Assembly (NCBI GenBank): GCA_046160825.1
Contig: JBJXHC010000066.1
Location: 1 to 23,609 of the forward strand
From: JBJXHC01 sp046160825
GTDB taxonomy: Bacteria > Bacteroidota > Ignavibacteria > UBA10030 > UBA6906
DNA length: 23,609 nt
Reading direction: 5' to 3'
Below are positions 14,523-22,446 of the stretch, in pieces. The number at the start of each line of letters is the position of its first letter. Position 1 is the stretch's first letter. Position numbers and translations under genes: made by a program. The notes beneath the pieces were generated by a model. It did no database searches. It was not told where the DNA came from and saw only the letters and a program-made list of their open reading frames with translations.

Positions 14523-15884
14523 TTATTTGAATGGTGCGATGGTCCGGTAAACAACTCCCTCCCAAGTCCCGACGAAGAGGAATCCATCCGAATCCTTGGT
14601 GAGGGTTTCCGCTTGAATTGATTGTGGAAGTCCTTCGGTGCATGATATCCACGTCCGTCCTTCATCTCTCGTAACGGAAATAAACGATATGCCGCGCGTG
14701 CCCTTGTATCCGGCGGCGAGTATGCCATCCAATTCGTTACTGAACATCACCTGGATCACTCTGCTGTGTGATTCTGCATACTTCCTGCTCTTTTGATTCC
14801 AGGTGTGACCCGTATCAGCGCTGACATAGAACTCGCCAAGTGATGTGCTCGCATACACTCTGCCATCCCTCGATGTTGTGAGAGCGGTGACCACGACCGT
14901 ATCCAGTGCAGTGCGAAGCCATGTCTGACCAAGGTTGGAGCTGATAAAGAGCCGTGAGTTGGGTCTCCAAACATTAAAATATCTCGGAGCCCCGCTCATA
15001 AAAATTGATGAACCCGGACCATCCCAAACATTGTGGCTGGAGAGATAGGCAAGCGATGAATCTCGATTCGTCCAGCTAAGGCCCTCATCTGTGCTTCTGC
15101 CCAAGTGCATGTTATTGAAGAGAATTCCGTTTCCAACCAAACTAAGACTTCGCGAGGATCTGTCGGTACGAACGCCCGTCCATGTTACCCCTCTGTCTGT
15201 GCTACGGTCTATTCCCTCTGAACCACCCACGACCATTGTACCCGATGGCAGGATTGCAAGTTTCCTGATTCGAAGCGGCGACTCATCTTCACTCAAAGTG
15301 CAAACCGAATCCCACGACTCTCCTTTGTTCCTGGTTGTCCAAAGAGACGATCCTGCTGCAACAAACAAATCCCCCGACGGATGAACAGCAATTGAATGAA
15401 TAGGTCCGCCAAGGGAATCAAGTCGCGCCCAACTGACGGGTGATCGACCGTTGCAATCATCGGGATCACGGATGGTCACCATTGCCCCCCGGGAAGTTGA
15501 GAAATGAAAGGACTGCCGGCCCGTGGAATCAATTATTCCCGGGTACTTCGGTGCGAGGCCGATGTCTAGATATGCTGTATACACCAGGTTTGATTGATGG
15601 GCATCTTTGAATTTGACTCTGAACTGCAATTCGGTGTTGGTTTGCTCGATGAACCCCTGCCAAAAAGGGAAATCAATGGTTTCAAAGGAGCCATGACTCG
15701 GTATGCCAACATAGTAATAGCCCGCAGGTGCATTGATTGTGCATGTTGCAACAAGTGTGTCCGCCGGGCAAATCGTTTTCCTGTCAACCTTCACAACCAC
15801 TTTGTAGGGCGACAGTGGTTGAGATGCAAAACCGGGCAGTGGGGCCAGAGTAATAAAGAGATATGTGATGAATGCAGATTTCAT
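14523..15884 (-). CDS. Exported Asp-box (BNR/YCF48-like) repeat protein
   Basis: 453 residues from ATG 15884, chosen because it begins a signal peptide (MKSAFITYLFITLAPLPGFAS); the frame is open to 15962. An Ig-like N-terminal domain (about 25-140) is followed by a beta-propeller-like region with at least six Asp-box turns: TTRNKGESWDS, STDRGVTWTG, STDEGLSWTN, SSNLGQTWLR, SADTGHTWNQ, TRDEGRTWIS. Asp-boxes occur in sialidases, sortilins and YCF48 photosystem factors. No sialidase catalytic residues are evident, so an enzymatic role is not supported. It lacks the Por C-terminal sorting domain seen in the neighbouring secreted protein and should stay in the periplasm or be surface-bound by another route. 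It is followed closely by the SRPBCC-like gene. Confidence 0.85.
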   Translation of the reverse strand: MKSAFITYLFITLAPLPGFASQPLSPYKVVVKVDRKTICPADTLVATCTINAPAGYYYVGIPSHGSFETIDFPFWQGFIEQTNTELQFRVKFKDAHQSNLVYTAYLDIGLAPKYPGIIDSTGRQSFHFSTSRGAMVTIRDPDDCNGRSPVSWARLDSLGGPIHSIAVHPSGDLFVAAGSSLWTTRNKGESWDSVCTLSEDESPLRIRKLAILPSGTMVVGGSEGIDRSTDRGVTWTGVRTDRSSRSLSLVGNGILFNNMHLGRSTDEGLSWTNRDSSLAYLSSHNVWDGPGSSIFMSGAPRYFNVWRPNSRLFISSNLGQTWLRTALDTVVVTALTTSRDGRVYASTSLGEFYVSADTGHTWNQKSRKYAESHSRVIQVMFSNELDGILAAGYKGTRGISFISVTRDEGRTWISCTEGLPQSIQAETLTKDSDGFLFVGTWEGVVYRTIAPFK

Positions 15885-15943
15885 ACTAAAATCAATATCT
15901 CCTATTTGACGCATCAGGTCAAGCCCACAACTTGTATCCATCT

Positions 15944-15972
15944 TTGATTGCCACACCCGCATTTCGTATCTT
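15944..15972 (+). promoter_or_regulatory. Promoter of the fused 2-oxoglutarate dehydrogenase gene
   Basis: TTGATT (15944-15949), a 17-base spacer and TATCTT (15967-15972). Transcription would start near 15979, after the open-frame ATG at 15948, so translation must begin at ATG 16005. Confidence 0.6.
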
Positions 15973-16004
15973 TGAGCCGTCTTCTCTCATTATATAGTTG
16001 GAAT

Positions 16005-19000
16005 ATGGATCAGAATACATCAGAGAAACTCCAGGCGCTGCTTGAGGGCTTTGGCCCTAACGCTGGCCTGGTACAGGAACTCCTCCAGGAATACCTCAGC
16101 AACCCGGCAGCCGTCAGCGGAAGCTGGCAGAAATATTTTGCCGAGATTGTCGCCGCGGCAAATGGCAACGGGGCGCACATCAGCTCCGCCGCAGTCGTCC
16201 CACCGCCGCTACCAACTGCGCCCGCGCAGACACAGCCTGCACAAGTAACGGCATCGGAAGAGGCGACAGTTATCCGTGGGGTCGCGGCAAAGATCGTTGA
16301 GAACATGGAGGCGAGTCTCACACTTCCCACGGCAACGTCAATTCGTACACTGCCGGTAAAAGCGCTGGAAGAAAATCGCAGACTGCTCAATCACTACATG
16401 GCATCGTCGGGGCGCAAAGTTTCGTTCACGCACGTCATCGCGTGGGCGATCGTCAAGTCATTGCAGGAACACCCGAACTTGAACGCCGCTTTTGCGCGCA
16501 TCGGCGGCGTACCGCACAAAACCGAGAAGCCGCAGATCAACATCGGCCTTGCCATTGATCTCACGCGCAAAGACGGTACACGTTCGCTCATTGTCCCGAA
16601 TGTCAAGAATGCGGGCGCTCTCGATTTCGATCAGTTCGTTGCCGCGTACGAAGAAATGGTACGCAAAGCGCGCTCGAACGCCCTCGATCCCTCAGACTTT
16701 CAGGGAACCTCCATCACGCTCACAAATCCGGGCACTGTCGGCACCATCGCTTCGATTCCACGACTCATGCCCGGTCAGGGCGCCATTGTTGCAACGGGCG
16801 CAATACAGTATCCCGCGGAAAACCAGGGCATGTCGGAAGCGGCGCACTCCGCGCTCGGACTGAGCAAAGTGATGACGATGACCTGCACATACGATCATCG
16901 CGTTATACAGGGAGCAGAATCGGGACAATTTTTGGCGCGCATTCATGCCTTGCTGCTCGGTGAAGATAAATTCTATGACCGGCTGTTCACTGATCTCAAG
17001 ATACCCTACGAGCCGTTCCGTTGGACGACGGACGCACATCCCGCCTTCTTTGGCGGACAGAGTCTGGAGCAAATTGAAAAACAGGCACGCGTCCTTCAAC
17101 TGATCAATGCGTACCGCGTCCGTGGACATATTATCGCCCATCTCGATCCGCTCGTACACGAGCCCCACAATCATCCCGAGCTTGATCCAGGATACTATGG
17201 TCTGACGATGTGGGATTTCGATCGTGAATTTGTTACCGGTGGCCTTGGCGGTAAACCACGCGCAACATTGAGGGAAATCCTCGACATCCTCCGCGAAACC
17301 TATTGCGGTAAGATCGGCGTGGAGTACATGTTCATCCAGGACCCGGCGCAGAAGCAATGGTTGCAGGAGCGAATGGAACCGATTCGGAATGCCACGCCCA
17401 TCGACACTGCGCGGAAGAAACAGATTCTCCGCAAACTCACAGCGGCGGAGGGATTGGAAAAATTCCTTCATACAAAATTTATCGGCCACAAACGTTTCTC
17501 CCTTGAGGGGGCCGAAACTCTGATGCCGATCCTCGATACGTTACTTGATGAATCGGCGGAGACACACGTTGAAGAGATTGTGATCGGTATGGCGCACCGC
17601 GGGCGGCTGAATGTTCTCGCCAACACGATCGGAAAATCACTGGCGAAGCTCTTCTCCGAATTTGAGGGATATGTTGACCCCAGCACTACGCAAGGATCGG
17701 GTGATGTGAAATACCACCTCGGCGCGCAAGGGACACACCATACGCCGGCCGGCAAGACAATCACCGTTGCTGTCGCGCCAAACCCCAGTCATCTTGAAGC
17801 CGTGAACCCGGTGGTGGAAGGTATCGTGCGCGCCAACCAGGCGCGACGCGGCGATACCGAACGCCAGCGCATACTGCCTGTGCTCATCCATGGCGATGCA
17901 GCTTTCGCAGGTCAGGGACTCATCGCCGAAACGTTGAACCTCTCTCAACTTCACGGCTACAGAACAGGTGGCACCATCCATCTCATCATCAACAATCAGA
18001 TTGGGTTCACGACGAGTCCGGATGATGCACGCTCGACTCCTTACTGCACCGACGTAGCCAAGATGGTGCAGGCACCAATCTTTCATGTGAACGGCGATGA
18101 CCCCGAGGCGTCTATTCGCGTGACAAAGCTTGCGCTGGAATACCGTCAGCGTTTCAGGAAGGACGTCGTCATTGATATGTTCTGTTATCGGCGCCATGGC
18201 CATAACGAAGGCGATGAACCGAGCTATACGCAACCACTGATGTATAAAAAGATACGCCAACATCCATCGGTGCGACAGTTGTACGCGGAAACGCTTGTCC
18301 GTCGTGGTGACATTACCGCGCAAGAGCTTGAGACAATCAATGAAGAATCGAGGCAGCGATTCGATCGCGCATTTGAGGCCTCGCAGAAGCGTGAAATGCA
18401 TTTCAAATCCGACGTCCCACTTGCAGTAACGGCGGCGGAGTTGGAAGCTGCACAGCCTGTAGGCACCACATCTGTCTCAATGGATGTCCTCGCAGAGATC
18501 ACACGCGCTCTCACTACTGCCCCCGATGACTTTGTTCTCAATCCCAAGCTTTCGCGCATACTCGACGAGCGGAAGCACTTGCTCAATGGTGATGCACGCA
18601 TCGACTGGGCGTTCGCTGAAGCGCTGGCTTTCGGGTCACTCGTAATTGAAGGAACACCCGTACGGTTAAGCGGACAGGACAGCGGACGCGGCACGTTCAG
18701 TCAACGGCACCTGGTATTGTGTGACGCCAACGACGGACACGAACACGTTCCACTCAGCCATGTGCGCCAGGGGCAAGCAACATTTAACGTCTACGATAGT
18801 TTGCTTTCGGAAGCTGCCGTGCTGGGGTTTGAATTCGGTTACAGCGTTGCAGACCCGCTGGCGCTGGTAATGTGGGAGGCGCAGTTCGGCGACTTTGCGA
18901 ACGGCGCGCAGGTGATTATCGATCAGTTCATCGCCGGATCCGAGGCAAAGTGGCAGGAACCATGCGACCTCGTTCTTCTGTTGCCCCACGGCTATGAAGG

Positions 19001-19622
19001 CCAGGGACCAGAGCACTCCAGCGCGCGACTCGAACGATTCCTGCAACTCTGCGCCGAGGATAACATACAAGTCTGCAATTGCACCACACCTGCGCAGTAC
19101 TTCCATGTACTACGGCGGCAGATGCGGGACAACCGGCGCAAACCTCTCGTGATCATGACGCCGAAGAGTTTATTGCGCCATCCAAAGGCCGTCTCATCAC
19201 CAAATGATCTCATCAACGGCACTTTCAATGAAGTGATTGCGGACCACGAAGTGCAGGTGGGACAGGCGCGCAAGCTGATCTTCTGCAGTGGTAAAGTGTA
19301 TTATGATCTGATTGCCGAACGCGCAAAGAGCAGTAACACCGGCATTGCCATTGTGAGGGTGGAGCAGTTCTATCCATTCCCCGGAGAGGCGATCTCACTG
19401 ATCCTGAAGCAACATGCACGTGTAAAGGATATTGCCTGGGTGCAGGAGGAACCACGGAACATGGGCGGATGGACATTCATGCAACAACAACTATCGTCGA
19501 TTCTCCTTTCCGGACAATCTCTCCATTACATTGGACGCAAGGCAAGCGCAAGCACGGCAACCGGCTCACTCAAGGTACACGTGACTGAGCAGGAAGAGAT
19601 CGTGCAAACTGCGCTGGCATAA
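16005..19622 (+). CDS. kgd: Fused E2-E1 2-oxoglutarate dehydrogenase (Kgd/OdhA type)
   Basis: 1205 residues. The cytoplasmic TCA enzyme decarboxylates 2-oxoglutarate with thiamine diphosphate and transfers succinyl to lipoate. Residues 1-48 are the E1 N-terminal segment (SGSWQKYFAEIV), then a Pro/Ala linker. Residues 88-330 form an E2 acyltransferase core ending in YDHRVIQGAESG (His298). From about 355 comes the E1 body, with IGMAHRGRLNVLAN (H531), APNPSHLEAVNPVVEG, HGDAAFAGQG, the thiamine-diphosphate-type LIINNQIGFTTSP, RRHGHNEGDEPSYTQP, and QDSGRGTFSQRH. There is no lipoyl domain, so a lipoyl-E2 from another complex must supply the arm. This order matches mycobacterial Kgd and corynebacterial OdhA, not the separate sucA/sucB of most bacteria. 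A start at 15948 is excluded because it precedes the -10 box. Monocistronic; no partner enzyme adjacent. Confidence 0.95.
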   Translation: MDQNTSEKLQALLEGFGPNAGLVQELLQEYLSNPAAVSGSWQKYFAEIVAAANGNGAHISSAAVVPPPLPTAPAQTQPAQVTASEEATVIRGVAAKIVENMEASLTLPTATSIRTLPVKALEENRRLLNHYMASSGRKVSFTHVIAWAIVKSLQEHPNLNAAFARIGGVPHKTEKPQINIGLAIDLTRKDGTRSLIVPNVKNAGALDFDQFVAAYEEMVRKARSNALDPSDFQGTSITLTNPGTVGTIASIPRLMPGQGAIVATGAIQYPAENQGMSEAAHSALGLSKVMTMTCTYDHRVIQGAESGQFLARIHALLLGEDKFYDRLFTDLKIPYEPFRWTTDAHPAFFGGQSLEQIEKQARVLQLINAYRVRGHIIAHLDPLVHEPHNHPELDPGYYGLTMWDFDREFVTGGLGGKPRATLREILDILRETYCGKIGVEYMFIQDPAQKQWLQERMEPIRNATPIDTARKKQILRKLTAAEGLEKFLHTKFIGHKRFSLEGAETLMPILDTLLDESAETHVEEIVIGMAHRGRLNVLANTIGKSLAKLFSEFEGYVDPSTTQGSGDVKYHLGAQGTHHTPAGKTITVAVAPNPSHLEAVNPVVEGIVRANQARRGDTERQRILPVLIHGDAAFAGQGLIAETLNLSQLHGYRTGGTIHLIINNQIGFTTSPDDARSTPYCTDVAKMVQAPIFHVNGDDPEASIRVTKLALEYRQRFRKDVVIDMFCYRRHGHNEGDEPSYTQPLMYKKIRQHPSVRQLYAETLVRRGDITAQELETINEESRQRFDRAFEASQKREMHFKSDVPLAVTAAELEAAQPVGTTSVSMDVLAEITRALTTAPDDFVLNPKLSRILDERKHLLNGDARIDWAFAEALAFGSLVIEGTPVRLSGQDSGRGTFSQRHLVLCDANDGHEHVPLSHVRQGQATFNVYDSLLSEAAVLGFEFGYSVADPLALVMWEAQFGDFANGAQVIIDQFIAGSEAKWQEPCDLVLLLPHGYEGQGPEHSSARLERFLQLCAEDNIQVCNCTTPAQYFHVLRRQMRDNRRKPLVIMTPKSLLRHPKAVSSPNDLINGTFNEVIADHEVQVGQARKLIFCSGKVYYDLIAERAKSSNTGIAIVRVEQFYPFPGEAISLILKQHARVKDIAWVQEEPRNMGGWTFMQQQLSSILLSGQSLHYIGRKASASTATGSLKVHVTEQEEIVQTALA

Positions 19623-19657
19623 TGTTCCAACGCAGCCCTCGTCATGCCGCCGCGTGA

Positions 19658-19686
19658 TTGACATTCGGACGGTGGTTGGCTATACC
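19658..19686 (+). promoter_or_regulatory. Promoter of the DinG-like helicase gene
   Basis: TTGACA (19658-19663), a 17-base spacer and TATACC (19681-19686). It lies in the 97-base gap after the dehydrogenase gene and gives a leader of about 27 bases. Confidence 0.65.
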
Positions 19687-19719
19687 ACAAAAATATGAAC
19701 CTGCATTCCAAGCCAACCC

Positions 19720-21723
19720 ATGTCTGATCTTCGCACAACTGTGCACTCCATATTCTCGCCCACCGGAAGGCTCTCGCACCTTCCGCATTTTGAGTTTCGC
19801 CCGCAACAGCAGCAGATGGCGCTGGCAATTGCCGACTCCCTTGATGCGCAGTCGCACTTGATTGTTGAAGCGCCTACCGGCGTCGGTAAAACGATTGCGT
19901 ACCTTCTCCCCTCTCTTCTCTTTGCGCTGGGCGAAGAACGTAAAGCCATTATCTCCACGCACACAAAGAACCTGCAGGACCAGATTATTCTCAAGGATAT
20001 TCCTCTCATCCGTGAAATGATTGATGAGCCATTCCGTGCTGTGGCAATGAAAGGCCGCCGGAATTATCTCTGCACCTCCCGGCTCGTCCACGCGCTTGCA
20101 TCGTCAGGCTCGCTCTTCGGCGATGATGCGACCGACCAACTCAAACGTATTCACGAATGGTCGCTTGACTCGGAGAACGGCGATGTGGAAAGTCTCGGCT
20201 TCTCACCCGATCCGCTTGTGTGGGATATGGTGTGCTCGGAGAAGGGGCTCTGTAGTTCCGCTCTATGCAGCGGGTTGTGTTTTTTTCAGCGCTCGAAAGA
20301 GCGCGCACGCTCTGCGGATGTGATTATCATGAACCACGCGCTCTTCTTCAGTCTCATGGCGCTGCACGGGACGGAGGAGCGCTTTGTTTTCGATAATGAT
20401 TTCGTTGTGTTCGACGAGGCTCACACCCTGGAGGGAGTAGCGGGATCAGGCATCGGCAAAAGGCTGACACGCTACCAGGTGATTGGAGCGTTGCACAAGC
20501 TGTATAACAGGAAAACACGCAAGGGCTTGCTGGCCCGCGATGCGCGCCAGTTCAAGGGAGCAATTGAACGGGTCGAGAAGAGCTGTATGGAGTTCTTTGA
20601 TCTCGTAAGGCAGGCGGCGCTTTCCATGTCTCCACAAACTACGCAGAGTGGACAATACGGAAGAAGCCTGCGCATACGTACGCCGCATGTTGTCGTCAAT
20701 TCGCTTTCCGAAAGTTTCCGCGAGCTTATGCTACGTTTGCAGGAGGCGGAACGGTCACGCAGCTCCGAACCCGAGAAAAAGGAACTCGAGGGCATTCGCC
20801 GATCACTCTGGGAGGCGGACATCCTGATTGATGAATTCCTCGAACAACCCGAGCCTTCATTTACATATTGGATCGAGTTCGGTGGCGCACGCTCCGAACA
20901 CGTTACCCTCTGCGCATCGCCAACGCATGTCGCGGACACCGTCGGACCAATGTTGTTCGCTCATGACTCACCCGCCATCATGACAAGCGCAACGTTGTCT
21001 GTCGGCGGATCGCTGGACTATTTCCAACGGCGCATCGGCGCGCAGGCTGTGCGTGGGGTAATTCTCGATTCACCGTTCGATTTCCCGCGCCAGATGAAGA
21101 TCTGTCTCGCACGCGGTATGCCCGAACCGGACAATCCGGAGTATGTGCGTCTGCTCCCGCAGTTCATTCGCAACAGCATCGCCCGCTCCAACGGCAAAGC
21201 GCTTGTGCTGTTCACCAACGCAACGCTTATGGAAAGAATCGCGAAAGAACTTGCCGACACGTGTGACGAAAACGGCTGGCGCTTGCTTGTCCAGGGAAGC
21301 GAGCACCAACGCCACGAGTTGCTGGAGATATTCAAACAGGACGTTCATTCGGTGTTGTTCGGCCTCGACAGTTTCTGGGGCGGTGTCGATGTGCCGGGCG
21401 AGGCGCTCGAACACGTTATCATTACGCGATTGCCGTTTGCCATGCCTGGGCATCCACTGATCGAGTCGCGACTCGAAGCGATCACAAGGAGCGGTGGCAA
21501 TGCATTCATGGAGTATTCCCTTCCGGAAGCGGTGCTCAAACTCCGGCAGGGTGTCGGCAGACTCATCCGCTCCGGGACGGATAGGGGCATCGTGACAATT
21601 CTCGACGCACGGGTATTGACGCGAAGATATGGAGAAATATTTTTGCGCTCGCTTCCTCGTTGTCAAATCGAGATCCTTACGCCCGACGGAGAACTTGAAC
21701 CCCTGTTGCGCGAAGAGTATTAG
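19720..21723 (+). CDS. dinG: DinG/XPD-family Fe-S DNA helicase
   Basis: 667 residues, superfamily 2 5'-to-3' helicase of the Rad3/XPD/DinG type, which unwinds forked DNA, R-loops and stalled replication structures. Seen: Q-like FRPQQQQMA (26-34), Walker A EAPTGVGKT (50-58, Lys57), Ia STHTKNLQDQ, DEAH box at 232-235 (VVFDEAHTLE), motif III MTSATL, motif V FWGGVDVPGEAL and motif VI RQGVGRLIRS. The Fe-S cysteines are present: Cys118 (NYLCTSR), then Cys172/178, Cys183 and Cys187. The spacing fits DinG. There is no exonuclease domain. The start at 19720 has no clear ribosome binding site but suits the promoter. Ends 258 bases before the HU gene. Confidence 0.93.
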   Translation: MSDLRTTVHSIFSPTGRLSHLPHFEFRPQQQQMALAIADSLDAQSHLIVEAPTGVGKTIAYLLPSLLFALGEERKAIISTHTKNLQDQIILKDIPLIREMIDEPFRAVAMKGRRNYLCTSRLVHALASSGSLFGDDATDQLKRIHEWSLDSENGDVESLGFSPDPLVWDMVCSEKGLCSSALCSGLCFFQRSKERARSADVIIMNHALFFSLMALHGTEERFVFDNDFVVFDEAHTLEGVAGSGIGKRLTRYQVIGALHKLYNRKTRKGLLARDARQFKGAIERVEKSCMEFFDLVRQAALSMSPQTTQSGQYGRSLRIRTPHVVVNSLSESFRELMLRLQEAERSRSSEPEKKELEGIRRSLWEADILIDEFLEQPEPSFTYWIEFGGARSEHVTLCASPTHVADTVGPMLFAHDSPAIMTSATLSVGGSLDYFQRRIGAQAVRGVILDSPFDFPRQMKICLARGMPEPDNPEYVRLLPQFIRNSIARSNGKALVLFTNATLMERIAKELADTCDENGWRLLVQGSEHQRHELLEIFKQDVHSVLFGLDSFWGGVDVPGEALEHVIITRLPFAMPGHPLIESRLEAITRSGGNAFMEYSLPEAVLKLRQGVGRLIRSGTDRGIVTILDARVLTRRYGEIFLRSLPRCQIEILTPDGELEPLLREEY

Positions 21724-21885
21724 AGGATGATTCCCGCTAACTCATTCAAGACTAGTGCATTACAGAAATACGGTTTTGCGTACAAAGTCACAGTCAACGA
21801 CATGATTCCGGCTTCGCAGGTTCCTGCGCGCAACCATGAGGAGCGTTTCACCCCTATAAATATTGATTTTTTTTCTTGTCGGTGT
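21724..21885. other. Intergenic stretch between helicase and HU genes
   Basis: Open frames exist on both strands (74 residues each) but they are mutual shadows, unlike any family I know. No terminator hairpin with a U-run is visible after the helicase; a T-run (about 21867-21874) precedes the HU promoter. Confidence 0.4.
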
Positions 21886-21913
21886 TTGAAATTTGCAGGG
21901 AATGTACTATCTT
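21886..21913 (+). promoter_or_regulatory. Promoter of the HU-family gene
   Basis: TTGAAA (21886-21891), a 16-base spacer and TATCTT (21908-21913), giving a leader of about 60 bases that ends in a strong AAGGAGG ribosome binding site. Confidence 0.6.
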
Positions 21914-21981
21914 CACGTCGAATTGAAGTGTTCACGTTGTCCACGTTCTAGATTCCCCACAACTATTTACAAGGAGGACCC

Positions 21982-22305
21982 ATGGCAAAAGCAATGTCGA
22001 AGTCGGCACTCGTTGCCCACTTTGCAAAGAAGTTCGATCTCAAGAAGAAGGATGCAGCCGCGATCTTCGAAGAGCTGGCAAAGCTCGCGTACAAAGAGGC
22101 GAAGAATTCCTTCACCATGCCCGGCATCGGCAAGCTTGTGCTCGTCGATCGCAAGGCACGCATGGGCCGTAATCCTGCAACCGGCGAGACGATCCAGATT
22201 CCCGCAAAGACCGTCGTGAAGTTCCGTGTTGCCAAGGCATGCAAGGAAGCTGTGCTACCGAAGAAGTCCGCTCCTAAAATGGCTCCGATGCAGCCGGCGA
22301 TGTAA
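21982..22305 (+). CDS. HU-family nucleoid-associated DNA-binding protein
   Basis: 107 residues, basic. The HU/IHF fold is seen as an N-terminal helical pair (SKSALVAHFAKKFDLKKKDAAAIFEEL), the turn FTMPGIGKL, and the GRNPATGETIQIPA arm block (residues 63-76) that carries the DNA-intercalating proline, followed by VVKFRVAKACKEAV. A short Lys/Pro/Met/Ala-rich tail (about 94-107) extends beyond the usual 90 residues. AAGGAGG 5-6 bases before the ATG predicts high expression, as for other nucleoid proteins. A strong terminator follows, so it is a single-gene unit. HU versus IHF subunit cannot be decided from sequence alone. Confidence 0.95.
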   Translation: MAKAMSKSALVAHFAKKFDLKKKDAAAIFEELAKLAYKEAKNSFTMPGIGKLVLVDRKARMGRNPATGETIQIPAKTVVKFRVAKACKEAVLPKKSAPKMAPMQPAM

Positions 22306-22330
22306 TCTTTCATTCTTCTGAATTCACTAC

Positions 22331-22369
22331 AACAGTCCCGTCCTCTTCAGGCGGGATTGTTTTGTTTTT
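22331..22369 (+). terminator. Rho-independent terminator of the HU gene
   Basis: AACAGTCCCG (22331-22340) pairs with CGGGATTGTT (22352-22361) with one G-U pair across an 11-base loop, followed by a T-rich run (to about 22369). It lies 26 bases after the HU stop codon. Confidence 0.85.
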
Positions 22370-22409
22370 CGCCTCCTCCTCCCCTTTCTTGACTCTCCAC
22401 CGCTGCACA

Positions 22410-22438
22410 TTGAATGTCAGACCATGCTTTCGTACATT
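22410..22438 (+). promoter_or_regulatory. Candidate promoter of the histidine kinase gene
   Basis: TTGAAT (22410-22415), a 17-base spacer and TACATT (22433-22438). The predicted transcription start (about 22445) nearly coincides with the ATG at 22447, so the mRNA could be leaderless, or translation may start at the next ATG (22513). Confidence 0.45.
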
Positions 22439-22446
22439 ATCCACCA

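Noticed and set aside
15948..16004. 19-residue upstream extension of the dehydrogenase
   Set aside because: Its ATG precedes the predicted -10 box, and homologous proteins start at the MDQ-like segment.
21727..21951. 74-residue open frames on both strands between helicase and HU genes
   Set aside because: They overlap each other and the HU promoter, and have no ribosome binding site or recognisable motif.
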